From: Candidatus Fermentithermobacillaceae bacterium
Lineage (GTDB): Bacteria; Bacillota; Sulfobacillia; Fermentithermobacillales; DUSS01
NCBI GenBank assembly: GCA_014896535.1
Contig: JADBKE010000017.1
Location: forward strand, 62,001 to 126,000
DNA length: 64,000 nt
Direction: 5' to 3'
The position numbers and the translations under genes were made by a program. Below, in pieces: positions 46,938 through 56,493 of the stretch (the stretch's first letter is position 1; the number at the start of each line of letters is the position of its first letter). The notes beneath the pieces were generated by a model. It saw only the letters and a program-made list of their open reading frames with translations, searched no databases and was not told the origin of the DNA.

Positions 46938-47975
46938 TCACCACTCTCCCCGGACCTCGCGGACTCCCGCGCGAAGCAGAGCCGGTATCACGAGCTCGCC
47001 GCCGACCACGAGAACCGGAGCCCACTTACCCACCCTGGACCCGACGAAATTCGCTACCTCACCCAGGGAAAACGCAGGCCCGGCCAGGATTATGAAGTCG
47101 ACCCTGCCCGACAGGGCAGCCGCAGCTCTGCCTATCTCTTTGGAAATCTGATAAGCCATGCCGCACAGAGCCCGGAGCGCCCTTTCGTCCCCCTTCTCTA
47201 CGAGGCGCTCCAGTTCCTCTTCGTCCGCCGCTCCAGCGTAAGCCAAAACGCCCGACCCGTATGAGAGGAGTTCCTCTGGTTTATCCCCCAGCAGGTTCTC
47301 GAAAAACGCGTCCACCAAAGCGGTGGCGGGAAGGGTGCCGGCGGCCCGGAAACCGAAGGGACCTTCACCCGCCAGAGGGTCGGTGCATTCCACCACCGAG
47401 CCCCGCACGTGGCATGCGACGGACGTTTCTTCCCCCGAGTAAACGACGATGAGGTTCTTTTTCCGGAGGTCGGAGCGGTTCATCTCCCCCGCGGCTCGAA
47501 TGGCTGCCCAGTGTTCGAGGGCGTGGTAGACCGCCCGGCGGGAATATCCGGGCAATCCCGACAATTGAGCCTCGGCCGCGAGAGGTCCTCCTGTCATCGT
47601 CCCCACGGCCAACGCTTTGCACCCGGTCCTCACCGAGTACTCCCAGGCCATTTGAGCGAGAACGTTCCGGGGATGCCACGAATCTTCGGACTCCCGGGCT
47701 AGCTTGACCACCGTTTCGTTCACCGGAAAAACTCCGGGAAAGGAATCCGACCTGGCCGGGTCGTCGGGGAGGGGATACGAGCCGCCCGGTATGATGAGGA
47801 CCTCGGGGGCCGAACCCACCAGAGCAGCAGCTCGTTCCAGGAAATCAGGCCCCGCCTGGATCTTCTTGTGAATGACTTCTCCGCTCCCGCCGAAAAACCC
47901 GACCTTCCCGTATCTTGGGCCCAGATCGACGGCTACAACCCTGTGCCGGACGGAGTTCACCGGTACCCCTCCCAT
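46938..47975 (-). CDS. Degenerate butyrate kinase-like (ASKHA) paralogue
   Basis: LSGLPGYSRRAVYHALEHWAAIRAA aligns with butyrate kinase ISGLPCLPRRSLLHALNMKQAARKAA at 50001-51074; GEGPFGFRAAGTLPATAL aligns with EEGPFTIERAGTLPSRVI; canonical NPGSTSTK and HLGSG motifs absent. Confidence 0.75.
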   Translation of the reverse strand: MGGVPVNSVRHRVVAVDLGPRYGKVGFFGGSGEVIHKKIQAGPDFLERAAALVGSAPEVLIIPGGSYPLPDDPARSDSFPGVFPVNETVVKLARESEDSWHPRNVLAQMAWEYSVRTGCKALAVGTMTGGPLAAEAQLSGLPGYSRRAVYHALEHWAAIRAAGEMNRSDLRKKNLIVVYSGEETSVACHVRGSVVECTDPLAGEGPFGFRAAGTLPATALVDAFFENLLGDKPEELLSYGSGVLAYAGAADEEELERLVEKGDERALRALCGMAYQISKEIGRAAAALSGRVDFIILAGPAFSLGEVANFVGSRVGKWAPVLVVGGELVIPALLRAGVREVRGEW

Positions 47976-47993
47976 CTCCCCCTGCCGTCCCCC

Positions 47994-49058
47994 TTACTCC
48001 CTCAAGTACATCTTCTTCTGGCGGAGGGCCTTCTTGATCCTCTCCTCTGCGATGTAGTCGGCAGCTTCGTAGGTCTCGATACCCTTTTCCTTGGCGGTCT
48101 GGAACACCCGCAGGAGGATGTCGTATATCCGGGCGACGCTGGCCATGGCTCTCTCCCTGTTATAGCCGCCGGGCTTGAGTTCGTCGGCGACGTTGGTGAC
48201 TCCGCCGCCGTTGACTATGAAATCGGGGCAGTAAAGGATGCCCCTTTCCGACAGAGCTTTTCCGTGGCGGGGCTCTAAGAGCTGGTTGTTCGCGCATCCG
48301 CAGACGATCTTTGCCTTGAGTTGCGGAATGGTTTCGTCGTTGATTATCCCGCCCAGGGCGCACGGGGCGAAGATGTCGCAGTCCTGAGAGTAAATCGCGT
48401 CAGGTGCGCAGGGAGTGGCCCCGAGTTCCACGGCTTTTTCCAGCTTGTCCGGGTAGATATCTGTGGCTACGACGGTCGCACCCGCCTCCAGGAGCCTTCT
48501 GATCAAGTCCAGCCCCACGCTGCCCGTGCCCTGGACTGCGACTCTCAGTCCCTTCAAGCTGTTTAGGTTCCACAGATACTTGACGGCCGCGTGCATGGCC
48601 CGGAAGACCCCGTAAGCCGTAGCTGGGGATGGATTCCCGCTGGTCTCCCGCAGCCCCACTACCCATCTGGTCTGAGTGCGGATTATGTCCATGTCCTCGG
48701 TGGTGGTCCCCACGTCCTCAGCCGTGATGTACCGTCCGTTCAGGGTTTCCACAAACCTTCCGAACGCCCGGAACAACTCCTCCGACTTGTCTTTCCTCGG
48801 GTCGCCGATGATGACGGCCTTTCCGCCCCCCAGGTTCAGACCCATCGCCGCGTTCTTATAGGTCATCCCCCTCGAAAGCCGGAGCACATCGATAAGAGCT
48901 TCTTCTTCGGTCCTGTAAGGCCACATCCTGGTCCCGCCGAGCGCCGGCCCCAGAGTTGTGTCGTGAATGGCGATGATCGCCTTCAACCCCGACACGGGGT
49001 CATAGTTGAACACCACCTGTTCGTGACCGTACTTCTCCATCAACTCAAATACGGACAT
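47994..49058 (-). CDS. Glu/Leu/Phe/Val dehydrogenase (leucine dehydrogenase-like)
   Basis: [93 protein letters not shown]. Confidence 0.93.
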   Translation of the reverse strand: MSVFELMEKYGHEQVVFNYDPVSGLKAIIAIHDTTLGPALGGTRMWPYRTEEEALIDVLRLSRGMTYKNAAMGLNLGGGKAVIIGDPRKDKSEELFRAFGRFVETLNGRYITAEDVGTTTEDMDIIRTQTRWVVGLRETSGNPSPATAYGVFRAMHAAVKYLWNLNSLKGLRVAVQGTGSVGLDLIRRLLEAGATVVATDIYPDKLEKAVELGATPCAPDAIYSQDCDIFAPCALGGIINDETIPQLKAKIVCGCANNQLLEPRHGKALSERGILYCPDFIVNGGGVTNVADELKPGGYNRERAMASVARIYDILLRVFQTAKEKGIETYEAADYIAEERIKKALRQKKMYLRE

Positions 49059-49100
49059 GTCGAACCCTCCTCCTGATTGTACTGAAGCTGGTAATACCGC

Positions 49101-49997
49101 CTAAACCAAACATCTGGCCATAGCCAGGGAATGCAACTTCACCCGAGCTGTGTCGGCCCGGGATATCACGACTATCGGGTGGGTCGCCCCCGTTATCACT
49201 CCCCCCATCAAGGCGCCGGCGAAGTACTGCATGCTCTTGGCCACGCTGTTGCCCGTCGTTATGTCCGGAGCGATGAGAACGTCGGCCTTTCCCGCCACCG
49301 GACCATCCACCTTCTTGATGGCGGCCGCCTCGGGAGAAATCGCCACATCGAGGGCGAGCGGACCATCTACGAATGCGCCCGGGAAAGCTCCTCTGTCCGC
49401 CATTTTCGCTATGATGGCTGCGTCCAGGGTCGCCGGGTACTCTGCGGTGGGAACTTCCACGGCACACAACATCGCGACCCTGGGTTGGGAAACACCCAGC
49501 GCCCTCGCCACTTCGATGGCGTTTTCCACGATCCCGATTTTTCGCTCGAGATCGGGAGCGATGTTCACACCCCCGTCTGCCACGAAGATGAACCGGTCGA
49601 AGCCGGGCACCTCCAGCGCCGCCGTGTGGCTCAGCACCTTTCCGGTCCTAAGACCCTTTTCCTTATCCAAAACGGCCCTGAGGAGAACCGATGTGTGCAT
49701 TTTCCCCTTCATGAGAATGGACGCTCTGCCGGTGCGAACGAGTTCTACCGCCTTGGCCGCGGATTCCTCGGGGCTTTTGGACTCCACGATGCTGACGGCC
49801 TCCGCCGGAACGCTCAGCGATGAAAGAGCTTCTTCGATCTTCGCCCTGGAACCCACCAGCTCTGCCCGGGCAAATCCGTGGGCAAAAGCTTGGGCGATCG
49901 CCTCCAGCGCTGCGGGGTCGTGGCCCTCGGCGACGGCAACAGTTACCGGACCGAGCGAGCTAACCTTCTCCAATACTGCGTCAAACAGACGTCCCAT
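49101..49997 (-). CDS. ptb: Phosphate butyryltransferase
   Basis: RASILMKGKMHTSVLLRAVLDKEKGLRTGKVLSHTAALEVPGFDRFIFVADGGVNIAPDLERKIGIVENAIEVARALGV. Confidence 0.93.
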   Translation of the reverse strand: MGRLFDAVLEKVSSLGPVTVAVAEGHDPAALEAIAQAFAHGFARAELVGSRAKIEEALSSLSVPAEAVSIVESKSPEESAAKAVELVRTGRASILMKGKMHTSVLLRAVLDKEKGLRTGKVLSHTAALEVPGFDRFIFVADGGVNIAPDLERKIGIVENAIEVARALGVSQPRVAMLCAVEVPTAEYPATLDAAIIAKMADRGAFPGAFVDGPLALDVAISPEAAAIKKVDGPVAGKADVLIAPDITTGNSVAKSMQYFAGALMGGVITGATHPIVVISRADTARVKLHSLAMARCLV

Positions 49998-50000
49998 TCT

Positions 50001-51074
50001 TCACACCGTCCTTCCACGCTCCGGGTACTCTTTGGCTTGCTCTTCGCCGGAAAGAACCCTGATGGCGCCCTGGGCCAGGCAAGCCATCTCGTCCTCCCCA
50101 GGGTAAACCAGGTGAGGAGCGATAAAGCTCGTTCTTTCCTTGACCAGGTTTACGAAGGTTTGCGATCGGGCAAGCCCCCCCGTTATCACGATGGCGTCGG
50201 GCAGTTCGGGGGCCACGGACGCCATGGCTCCGATTTCTCTGGCCACCTGATACGCCATAGCCCGGTAGACCAGGGCCCATTTCGGGTCGGAGAGATTTTT
50301 CTCGACCTCTCGCGCATCCTTCGTGCCGAGGTAACCGAACATCCCGGCTTCGCTGATGAGCAAGAACTTCACCTTTCTGGGTTCCCCGATCTCCCGGCAC
50401 AGCCGGAGGATCACACGAGAGGGAAGCGTCCCGGCGCGTTCGATCGTGAAGGGACCCTCCTCGTTGGAGTTGTTGGCATCGACCAGCCGTCCGTGATAGC
50501 AGGGACTCACCGAAAACCCGGAGCCGAGATGGGCTATGACCAGGAAGAGATCGTCGAGGTCCCGGCCAAGCTCGCTTGCAGCTTTCCTGGCCGCCTGTTT
50601 CATGTTCAGGGCGTGAAGCAAGCTCCTCCGAGGTAAGCAGGGGAGTCCCGATATCCGCGAATAGTCCCAGTATTCGTCCACCGACACCGGGTCCACCACG
50701 AACGCGGGAAGGCCATAGGGTCTCGCTATCGAGGCGGCCAGAAGACCACCCATGTTCGAGGCGTGCGATCCGCCCACTTCGTTCCGGAGGTCCTCGATCA
50801 TAGCGTCGTTGACCAGATATGTTCCCGACGAGAGGGGTCGCAAAAGCCCGCCTCGTCCCACCACGGCGTCAAGGTCCCTGACGTCAAACCCGTGCCGGGC
50901 CAGGAACTCGAGCACCGCAGCTTTCCGGTGATCCAGCTGGGCCACCGTCTTGAGCTCGGTAACCCACGGACCGGTATGAACCACGTTTTCCTCGACAAGC
51001 GGCCCCTCTTCGGTCATGACGGCCAGCTTCGTCGAGGTGGAACCGGGGTTTATCACGAGGACCCGGAATTTCAC
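50001..51074 (-). CDS. buk: Butyrate kinase
   Basis: VLVINPGSTSTKLAVMTEEGPLVEENVVHT; VIAHLGSGFSVSPCYHGRLVDANNSNEEGPFTIERAGTLPS. Confidence 0.95.
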   Translation of the reverse strand: MKFRVLVINPGSTSTKLAVMTEEGPLVEENVVHTGPWVTELKTVAQLDHRKAAVLEFLARHGFDVRDLDAVVGRGGLLRPLSSGTYLVNDAMIEDLRNEVGGSHASNMGGLLAASIARPYGLPAFVVDPVSVDEYWDYSRISGLPCLPRRSLLHALNMKQAARKAASELGRDLDDLFLVIAHLGSGFSVSPCYHGRLVDANNSNEEGPFTIERAGTLPSRVILRLCREIGEPRKVKFLLISEAGMFGYLGTKDAREVEKNLSDPKWALVYRAMAYQVAREIGAMASVAPELPDAIVITGGLARSQTFVNLVKERTSFIAPHLVYPGEDEMACLAQGAIRVLSGEEQAKEYPERGRTV

Positions 51075-52147
51075 GCCTTCACACCCTTGTAAATGGATTT
51101 GAGGACTCTGACGGCCTCGAGACGTCGGGCCACCATCCGGTTGGCGGCCTCGTAAGTGTCGATCCCCTCTTCCCGGGCGATACGGAAAACGGTCTTGAGC
51201 AGGCCGGGGATGGCCTCCGTCTTGTGCCTGGCTCTCTCGGGGTTGTAACCCTCGAGTTCGTCCGCGACGCTGATGACACCGCCGGCGTTGATGATGTAAT
51301 CCGGGGCGTACAGGATGCCTCTTTCCTTCAGCCGGACGGCGTCCTCCGGAGTCTCCAGCTGATTGTTCGCTCCGCCCGCCACTATCTTCGCCTTGATTCT
51401 CGGGATCGTGTCTTTGTTCAGGACGCCACCAAGGGCGTTGGGAGACAAGACGTCGGCATCGACGAACAGGATTTCCGAGGGATCTGCGAGCTCGGCACCA
51501 AACTCCTCGGCCACTTCCGCCGCAACGTTCGAGCGTACGTCGGCCACGATTAGTCTAGCCCCCTCCTTGTGGAGGTGTCCTGCGAGCTTCCTGCCCACCT
51601 TGCCTACGCCCTGAATCGCGACCGTGCGCCCTTTCAACTCCGGTGAACCGAACACCTCTTCGAGGCAAGCTTTGATACCGAGGAAGACACCGTAAGCTGT
51701 GAGTATGGACGTGTCTCCGCTGCCACCGTACTCCACGGGAAGCCCCACTACGTACTTGGTCTCTGGCAGGCAGTAAACAAAGTCAGAAGAAACCGTGCCA
51801 ACGTCCGTCCCTGTGATAAACCTTCCGCCGAGGCCCTCGATAAACCGGCCGTACGCCCTGAAGAGGATTTCGTCCTTGTCCTTGTCGGGGTCTCCCCAGA
51901 TGACGCCCTTACCGCCGCCGTAGTTGTTTCCACATGCCGCCGATTTCATGGTCATGCCCTGGGCCAGCCGCAACGCGTCTTTGAGAGCTTCGTCCTCGCT
52001 GGGGTAGGGGTACATCCGCGTACCCCCCAGCACGGGACCGAGCGTGGTGTCGTGAATGGCGATGATAGCTTTGAGCTTACCCAGCTTGTCCCGGCAGAAA
52101 AACACCTGCTCATGGCCGCCCTCGATCATTCGGTCGAATACGCCCAA
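51071..52147 (-). CDS. Glu/Leu/Phe/Val dehydrogenase (second copy)
   Basis: [79 protein letters not shown] start at 52147 with SD AGGAGGG fits better than the 52327 ATG, which lies upstream of the sigma-54 site. Confidence 0.92.
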   Translation of the reverse strand: MGVFDRMIEGGHEQVFFCRDKLGKLKAIIAIHDTTLGPVLGGTRMYPYPSEDEALKDALRLAQGMTMKSAACGNNYGGGKGVIWGDPDKDKDEILFRAYGRFIEGLGGRFITGTDVGTVSSDFVYCLPETKYVVGLPVEYGGSGDTSILTAYGVFLGIKACLEEVFGSPELKGRTVAIQGVGKVGRKLAGHLHKEGARLIVADVRSNVAAEVAEEFGAELADPSEILFVDADVLSPNALGGVLNKDTIPRIKAKIVAGGANNQLETPEDAVRLKERGILYAPDYIINAGGVISVADELEGYNPERARHKTEAIPGLLKTVFRIAREEGIDTYEAANRMVARRLEAVRVLKSIYKGVKA

Positions 52148-52243
52148 GCTGATCCCTCCTTGACGTACGCTTGAGATGCAATTGACATGCAATTTCCGGA
52201 ACATTTCGTGAGCCTTCGCGAAAACTTCCCGCTTTGAGCTAAC

Positions 52244-52258
52244 GCAATTCCCATGCCA
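52244..52258 (-). promoter_or_regulatory. Sigma-54 (-24/-12) promoter
   Basis: Minus strand TGGCAT-GGGAA-TTGC, matching TGGCAY-N5-TTGC, about 100 bp upstream of the dehydrogenase start. Confidence 0.85.
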
Positions 52259-52360
52259 TTCGGCACGGGGCCAGGCGGCGGAGTGGTCGGGGATTAGCAG
52301 GAGCGGAGCAGACGAGCTCCGGCACAAGTTCGGCCAGCACTGTGAAAAGTTCTTTATAGT

Positions 52361-52376
52361 GTGAAGCCTGCTTCAC
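52361..52376. promoter_or_regulatory. Perfect palindrome, candidate activator site or terminator stem
   Basis: GTGAAGC-CT-GCTTCAC, overlapping the stop codon of the sigma-54 activator gene. Confidence 0.45.
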
Positions 52377-54130
52377 GAACGAGCTTTCACAGTCGCAGAG
52401 GAACACGAAGAGGGGCTGTACGGGATACCGTAGTAGTCCATCTTGTTGTAGAGGGTTCTGACGCTTATTCCCAGAAGAGAAGCGGCTTTCACCTTGTTGT
52501 ATCCGGACCGTTGAAGAGCTTCAAGCACCGCGTCTTTTTCCCATTTTTCTTTGAGGTCTTTGAGCTTCAGCGTCCCCGGCCGGAAACTCCTTCCTTCCGG
52601 CCCCGCAGGAGTTCCTTCGTTACCCAGAGGAGGCAGATGCTCTCTTTTCATGATCTCTTCCTGATACCGCATGTTGATCATGGCCCGCCCGAGGACGTTC
52701 TCCAGTTCCCGCACGTTTCCCGGCCAGTTGTACGAAAGAAGGTATTCCATGGCGTCGTCGTCAACCCCCCGCACCGACCGGCCGTACTCGGCGTTGAGTT
52801 TGCGCACAAGATGCGCGACCAGCTCGGGAATGTCTTCCTTCCGCTGCCTGAGCGGAGGAATGAATATTGGGATGACGTTCAGCCTGTAGTAGAGGTCTTC
52901 TCTGAACCGCCCCTCGGCCACGGCCTGCTCCAGAGAAATGTTGGTGGCGCCTATCACCCTCACGTCCACCGGAACGGGTTTCGACTCGCCCACTCTGGTT
53001 ATCTCCTTTTCCTGAAGAACCCGGAGAAGGGTGGCCTGCAAATTCAGATTCATCACTCCAACCTCGTCCAGAAAAAGCGTGCCCCCATTTGCTTCCTCGA
53101 ACAGACCGCGCCTGCCCCCTTTGCGAGCTCCGGTAAAGGCTCCTTCGGCGTAACCGAACAGCTCCGATTCCAGAAGAGCGTCGGGCAAAGCCGCGCAGTT
53201 CACCCTCACAAACGGCCCCGAATGTCTCGGGGAAGCATTGTGGATGGCGTGGGCGAACAGTTCCTTCCCGGTACCGCTTTCCCCACGGAGAAGGACCGTA
53301 ACGGAAGTCTCGGCAACCCGCCTGGCCTGATCCACTGCGGCCCTCATCAAGGGACTCTTGGCCACTATATCGTCAAAGGTGTACTTGGCGGCCATGCGGT
53401 TGACGAGTCTCCTCATCCTCTCCAGCTCTTCGCTAAGCCTCCTGATCTCCGAAACGTCGTGGATGACCCCCACGGAACCCTTCAGCTCTCCGTCCACGAT
53501 CACGGGCGCTACGTTCACCACCACCTCACGCTTCATGGGACCCACCTTCATCGGAACGTTCCGCACCGGCTGCCTCTCTTTGAGGACCCGCATATGCATG
53601 CTTTCCCCTTCAGCGATGTCCACGGTGGCGGGCTTGCCGATTACATCGGCTTCGGTAAGACCGGTGATGCGCGTGTACGCTTTGTTGATGAGAAGGCCGT
53701 TCCCCTGTGCGTCCACGACGGAGATGGCATCCTCGGTGGAATCGATGATCGCGGCCAGGAGACTTTGAACTTGCCTCAAGTTGGTGATTTCTTCGGCGAG
53801 TTTCCTGACCTCGGTGATGTCGCGGAAAACGGCCACCGCCCCGACGATCTCGCCGCGGTCGTTTTTCATCGGAACCCGGTTGGTGACTATGGTGATATCC
53901 CCGAGGTTCTGTTGTTGGTTCAACTCGGCCTCCCCGGTGGCCAGAACTTTATCCAACCTGGTGTTGGGAATGACATCCCGGACGTGCTTGCCCAAAACCT
54001 CCCGGGCGCTCTTGCCCAAGATCCTCTCGGCAGCCGGGTTAAACACCCTCACCCGGGCGTCCGCGTCCACGGCCACTATGGCGTCGTGGGTTGAGTTGAG
54101 CACGAGTTCGAGGAGATCCGGCGCTTCCAT
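52373..54130 (-). CDS. Sigma-54-dependent transcriptional activator with two PAS domains (BkdR/RocR-like)
   Basis: GESGTGKELFAHAIHNASPRHSGPFVRVNCAALPDALLESELFGYAEGAFTGARKGGRRGLFEEANGGTLFLDEVG; C-terminal Fis-type HTH DAVLEALQRSGYNKVKAASLLGISVRTLYNKM. Confidence 0.95.
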   Translation of the reverse strand: MEAPDLLELVLNSTHDAIVAVDADARVRVFNPAAERILGKSAREVLGKHVRDVIPNTRLDKVLATGEAELNQQQNLGDITIVTNRVPMKNDRGEIVGAVAVFRDITEVRKLAEEITNLRQVQSLLAAIIDSTEDAISVVDAQGNGLLINKAYTRITGLTEADVIGKPATVDIAEGESMHMRVLKERQPVRNVPMKVGPMKREVVVNVAPVIVDGELKGSVGVIHDVSEIRRLSEELERMRRLVNRMAAKYTFDDIVAKSPLMRAAVDQARRVAETSVTVLLRGESGTGKELFAHAIHNASPRHSGPFVRVNCAALPDALLESELFGYAEGAFTGARKGGRRGLFEEANGGTLFLDEVGVMNLNLQATLLRVLQEKEITRVGESKPVPVDVRVIGATNISLEQAVAEGRFREDLYYRLNVIPIFIPPLRQRKEDIPELVAHLVRKLNAEYGRSVRGVDDDAMEYLLSYNWPGNVRELENVLGRAMINMRYQEEIMKREHLPPLGNEGTPAGPEGRSFRPGTLKLKDLKEKWEKDAVLEALQRSGYNKVKAASLLGISVRTLYNKMDYYGIPYSPSSCSSATVKARS

Positions 54131-54222
54131 GAAAATCGAGCTCCTTTCCCAGGAGCTCGATCATTCTAGAAAGGCATTGAATTTCCCTTCACAACACCGT
54201 GAAATCCGCTGCAACCACCGGC

Positions 54223-54987
54223 TCAGCGTAGAACCGGAGCACCCATCCTCATCCTATCGGCGATCATAGCTATGAACTCCGAATTGGTGGGCTTTCCTTT
54301 CTCCTGATCCACCGTATGGCCGAAAACGGCGTTGATCGTGTCCACGTTTCCCCGGTCCCATGCCACCTCTATCGCGTGCCTGATCGCCCGTTCCACCCTA
54401 GAGGGAGTGGTATTGTATTTCATGGCGATGGCGGGATAAAGCTCCTTCGTCACCCTGGATAACAGCTCGACCTGGTCTACGACCATGAGGATGGCATCCC
54501 TCAGATACAGGTACCCTTTAATGTGTGCGGGAATGCCGAGCTCGTGCATGATGCGGCTGACCTCTGAATCTCTGCTTCTGTCGCGGCTTTGCGGCGGTTC
54601 GGGGCGCGGCTGGACCCCCGCAAGTTGCCGCAACCTGTTCGTGAGAACGTCGAGGTCAAAGGGCTTTAGTATGTAATAGTCCGCCCCGAGCTCCAGAGCT
54701 TTTTTGGTTATGGATTCCGGCCCGAAGGCGGTGAGCATGAGGACTTTGGGGCGCTTGGAAAGCCTCATGGTCCCCAGCCTTTCCAAAACACCGATGCCGT
54801 CGAGATACGGCATTATGATGTCGAGGATTACTATGTCCGGCTCGGTTTTCTCGATGAGCTCCAGAGCTTGAGGACCGTTATGGGCGACTCCAACCACCTC
54901 CATATCATCCTCTTTGTCCAGGTAATCCCTGAGCATCTCGGCGAATTCTTTGCTGTCGTCGGCAATCAGAATCCGAAACACGTGCAT
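54223..54987 (-). CDS. spo0A: Sporulation transcription factor Spo0A
   Basis: Receiver domain [112 protein letters not shown]. Confidence 0.96.
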   Translation of the reverse strand: MHVFRILIADDSKEFAEMLRDYLDKEDDMEVVGVAHNGPQALELIEKTEPDIVILDIIMPYLDGIGVLERLGTMRLSKRPKVLMLTAFGPESITKKALELGADYYILKPFDLDVLTNRLRQLAGVQPRPEPPQSRDRSRDSEVSRIMHELGIPAHIKGYLYLRDAILMVVDQVELLSRVTKELYPAIAMKYNTTPSRVERAIRHAIEVAWDRGNVDTINAVFGHTVDQEKGKPTNSEFIAMIADRMRMGAPVLR

Positions 54988-55062
54988 ATGTCCCCCCTCC
55001 GGTCCCAGATCTGATCCATTTATATCCTTTCCACAGCGATTTGACAAGTATTGGAAGAAAAC

Positions 55063-56448
55063 TTAACGGGGCGGGACCCGGCCCCCGGAAGCAGACGCCG
55101 CCCTGTACCGGCCCGTGGCCGCCTCCAACCGCAGATCGACTTCTCCGGCGGCTTCCGCGCCCAGGATCCCCGCTTCCCTGGCCATCCATTCGCTGAAGGT
55201 GCCATAACCCCTTGCGGGGTCGTTGACAAGGACGTGCGTGACCGCCCCGACCAGCCGTCCGTCCTGGATCACGGGGCTTCCGCTCATTCCCTGCACGATC
55301 CCACCGGTCTTGGCCAACAGTTCCGGGTCGGTAATCCTGAACAAGAACCCCTTGGAGCTCGGCCCCGATCCGGGGTAGACATCCTCGATTTCCGCCCGGT
55401 AGCGTCCGATCTCCCTTCCGTTCACGACGGTGAGGATCTCGGCAGGCCCCTTTCTCACCTGGGTCGCCATGCCCAGGGGTATCGGCTCCGGGTAGTAGGG
55501 ATTGCCCACCGGTACGAGAAGGACTCCGCTTATTCCGCAGGGACCGTTCTTATCTATAGTCCCTATGACGTCTGCCTCATCCAGGAAGGTTCCCAGCATT
55601 TCTCCGGGTTTACCCCTTCGAGACTTCTCGATATCCACCACGCTGGCCTGGACTATCTGGCCCGACTCCATCGGTGCGGGCCTGCGGCCCGAGTCATCCG
55701 CAATGATATGTCCCAAAGCCGCGTAAGTTCCGCTTTGGGGGTGGTAAAATGTGAGGGTTCCCACGCCGGCAATGGAGTCTTTCACCTGGAGGCCGAGGGC
55801 AAATCCCCCGTTTCGTTTGGGCACGGGTTTGACGAGGCGCCTGTATATCGACCCGTCGGGCCTTTGCAGACTGAGCTCGAGGAAACCCCCGCGCCTCCCC
55901 GCCAGATCGGTCCAGATCGCCAGCTCGTCGCGGGAGTTTATCTCACGCCCGTCTACGGCCAATATCACGTCGCCCGGCTGGATGCCCGAGTTTTTCAGAG
56001 GCCAGATCTCCTTTCCATCAACCGTTTCGACGGAAGCCAAGCCGCTTATCAGAACCCCTTTCTGCCGGAGAATCACGCCTATGCAATGCCCTCCCGGTAT
56101 GACCATTGGGGGCGACACGACTTTGAAGGCCACTCTCCTCAGGGGGATGAGACCGAGGAGGCGGAACTCCACGATGACCTCGCCGGCATTCCGGGTGTCC
56201 ACCGATACGCGCCGGGTCAGCCCACCCCAAATCCCGGGTTTCAGCTCCGCAAGAGGGTGTACCGAGACCAGCGGATACCCGGTGTCCAGCGTGACATCTT
56301 GTCCGGACGATACGGTCACCGTTTGGGGAAGGGAATAGGCAAAGCGGACCGGACTGGAACAGAACGTGAGGACCAAGAGGGCGCTCAGGCTGAGCCCGAT
56401 AATTTGCCGCGTTCGAGATGAAGTCAAGAGGACACCACGCCCCCTCAA
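55063..56448 (-). CDS. spoIVB: SpoIVB peptidase
   Basis: PDZ GIQPGDVILAVDGREINSRDEL; YAALGHIIADDSGR; GGIVQGMSGSPVIQDGRLVGAVTHVLVNDPARGYGTFSEWM. Confidence 0.95.
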   Translation of the reverse strand: MRGRGVLLTSSRTRQIIGLSLSALLVLTFCSSPVRFAYSLPQTVTVSSGQDVTLDTGYPLVSVHPLAELKPGIWGGLTRRVSVDTRNAGEVIVEFRLLGLIPLRRVAFKVVSPPMVIPGGHCIGVILRQKGVLISGLASVETVDGKEIWPLKNSGIQPGDVILAVDGREINSRDELAIWTDLAGRRGGFLELSLQRPDGSIYRRLVKPVPKRNGGFALGLQVKDSIAGVGTLTFYHPQSGTYAALGHIIADDSGRRPAPMESGQIVQASVVDIEKSRRGKPGEMLGTFLDEADVIGTIDKNGPCGISGVLLVPVGNPYYPEPIPLGMATQVRKGPAEILTVVNGREIGRYRAEIEDVYPGSGPSSKGFLFRITDPELLAKTGGIVQGMSGSPVIQDGRLVGAVTHVLVNDPARGYGTFSEWMAREAGILGAEAAGEVDLRLEAATGRYRAASASGGRVPPR

Positions 56449-56493
56449 AACCCGTCCTAGACAAGGATCAAGTTTTGCCGGAGCGGTGGGGTT

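Noticed and set aside
52361-54094. 577-aa plus-strand ORF antisense to the sigma-54 activator
   Set aside because: Low-complexity His/Pro/Arg-rich translation with no domain; the minus-strand frame encodes a clear AAA+ activator. Typical shadow ORF in GC-rich DNA.
55051-56421. 456-aa plus-strand ORF antisense to spoIVB
   Set aside because: Shadow ORF; no recognisable motifs.
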